From: Chrysomallon squamiferum | Lineage: Eukaryota; Mollusca; Gastropoda; Neomphalida; Peltospiridae | DNA length: 17,500 nucleotides | NCBI GenBank assembly: GCA_012295275.1 | Contig: CM022670.1 | Location: 12,992,083-13,009,582, forward strand | Direction of reading: 5' to 3' | Part shown: positions 16,392-17,500 of the stretch, piece by piece | Position numbering within the stretch: the first letter of the stretch is position 1 | How the letters are laid out: each line of letters begins with the position of its first letter | Made by a program: the position numbers and the translations under genes | The notes under the pieces: generated by a model | Seen by the model: the letters and a program-made list of their open reading frames with translations, nothing else | Told to the model about the DNA's origin: nothing | The model's database searches: none

Positions 16392-16622
16392 ATGCCTTCA
16401 TGTTTCCACTTCGTTTCTGTAATGATCTGTCTTTATGCTATCAACACACTTCTAATCTGCGACAATACGCGTGTTGTTAGCTCACACCTTCAATACACTA
16501 ATACTGTCAATATTTGCCGCTGCAAAGATATAATAACAGTTTTTTCGCGAGAACAAACTGATACCAATCAAGTGAAAAACTGCCCTCGATGCCCTGAGCT
16601 TAGTTCATTGAAACGGATGTAG
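16392..16622 (+). CDS. hypothetical small ORF, 76 residues, hydrophobic start, Cys-containing
   Basis: ATG has A at -3 and C at +4; it ends TAG after Met76. It lies wholly in complex, non-repetitive DNA, unlike most long frames here. Residues 5-22 are hydrophobic and could be a signal peptide or membrane segment, although the n-region lacks Lys/Arg. Cys are at 4, 13, 23, 42, 44, 64 and 67, including CRC and CPRC. No family is recognised, and codon use is not distinctive. Chance ORF is quite possible. Confidence 0.15.
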   Translation: MPSCFHFVSVMICLYAINTLLICDNTRVVSSHLQYTNTVNICRCKDIITVFSREQTDTNQVKNCPRCPELSSLKRM

Positions 16623-16713
16623 AAAATCGATACTATTTTCCGGGTGGGGTTAAAACGCGAATGTTTACATTTATTTATTTCCAGTCTAAAACGTTAGCTT
16701 TGTTGAAAAGCTT

Positions 16714-16716
16714 AAA

Positions 16717-16739
<23 letters not shown>
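16714..16739. repeat. A26 homopolymer
   Basis: 26 consecutive A, followed by a short AAG-rich tail. Confidence 0.9.
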
Positions 16740-16747
<8 letters not shown>

Positions 16748-16916
16748 GAATGAAAATAAAAGTCTGCACGTTTTCCTATTGTTTTCGACGACAAGCTCAA
16801 ATTTTGACGTGTCTTTTTTGAAAAAAGAAAAACTGTTTCAAATAATTTATACTAGTATTTGTATAATCGACCGATACCTTTGTATTTTCGTTTCGTATCT
16901 TTTCTCCGAGTAGGGG

Positions 16917-16944
16917 AAAAAAAAAAAAAAAAAAAAAAAAAAAA
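16917..16944. repeat. A28 homopolymer
   Basis: 28 consecutive A after GGGG. Confidence 0.9.
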
Positions 16945-17500
16945 TGAAACGAAAAGCGACACAAACAAATGTTTGCTTACTTGCGAAAAGAAATAAAAAT
17001 GTTGGAGAGACGGTGATGGTGTTTAATAAGAACGATTCAAAGATTAATTATTCTAGTCCGGTAAACATATACTTGATGACGCTCGGCATGTAAACACTAG
17101 ACATATCAGATGGGGTGACGCTCACACAAAACAGCGATCAAGATAAACTATACAGAACAAAAAAGTTACTGATAACAAATATTTTCACTAGTGATACACG
17201 CATTCAGCCAGTGTATATGAATAATTGACATGAAAATCAAAACGCATATAGATTCAATTATCAGTTACTGGAGTTCAAATTTCTATTGTGTGTTTGTCTG
17301 ATTTTGTTTTTCTTTAATAAAAAAGAAAGGAAAAACAAGATAAAATGAAGAGAGGAAAATACTTTGAATTCCCTTTAGCTGCAAGGGTTGGTTTACAAAT
17401 ACCATCCCTTTGAATGAATATGTATTGTTCTACCAATCAAAAACCAGATGATTTATCCAAATCTCATAATAAATACATAAATACACAAATACATAGACAC
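16945..17500. other. unique AT-rich sequence, nothing recognised
   Basis: Complex DNA to the window end. No gene, RNA, long repeat or clear motif cluster seen. Confidence 0.4.

Noticed and set aside
16069-16401. Leu/Tyr-rich minus-strand frames running into the tRNA-like head
   Set aside because: Microsatellite translation; the non-repetitive start is the tRNA-derived sequence, not a protein.

Overview
This 17.5 kb window looks like non-coding DNA (intergenic or a large intron) from an AT-rich animal genome. I can support no protein-coding gene with confidence, and no rRNA gene, functional tRNA gene or CRISPR array. The evidence for an animal is the dense di-, tri- and tetranucleotide microsatellites, very long homopolymers (T75, A39), tRNA-derived SINE heads with RNA polymerase III A and B boxes, and vertebrate/invertebrate-type motifs (ETS, YY1, CCAAT, FOX, E-box). 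The mix of long (GA)n and (GT)n, TATG/TGTG degenerate tracts and (AAT/AAC/AGT)n ladders would suit a mollusc or another lophotrochozoan, but that is a guess from texture, not a match.

Layout, left to right. 1-195 is a diverged tandem duplication. 300-412 is trinucleotide-rich. 420-860 and about 1090-1350 are complex, less repetitive islands with homeodomain-type TAATTA sites. 1390-2940 is T-rich and TG-rich and contains two diverged copies of a repeat about 594 bp apart. 2940-5260 alternates unique sequence with (GT)n, A39 and T23 tracts; its 4400-4680 part holds a paired E-box palindrome and other motifs. 5263-6360 is (GA)n, an isolated B box, (GT)n and (CAGA)n. 6430-9660 is mostly unique and holds a compound trinucleotide array, a minus-strand tRNA-derived SINE head (about 8180-8240), a GC-rich stretch with an exon-like reading frame and poly(A) signal (8359-8600), two (GT)n/(GC)n Z-DNA-type tracts, and an ETS+YY1+CCAAT cluster (9475-9505).

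9660-12700 carries E-box palindromes, a dispersed microsatellite-flanked repeat (copy 1), a 156 bp (GA)78 tract and AT-rich trinucleotide arrays. 13200-13620 is the best regulatory-looking island (FOX, E-box, CRE and FOX within 34 bp, followed by a small ORF in good Kozak context). 14290-14430 is a GC-rich island with ATGs in both directions. 14533-16340 is repeats: T75, an (AAT)n/(ATT)n inverted array, AGT/GGT ladders, copy 2 of the dispersed repeat, and a tRNA-derived head with a 54 bp tandem duplication. 16340-17500 is mostly unique.

The most interesting observations are the near-identical repeat pair at 10.5 and 15.8 kb, both abutting AGT microsatellites; the nine CACGTG E-boxes, about five times chance at this GC content by hand estimate; the motif-dense islands; and several short ORFs that begin ATGG in those islands. 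All regulatory and small-ORF statements are motif-level inference from one sequence and need comparative or expression data.
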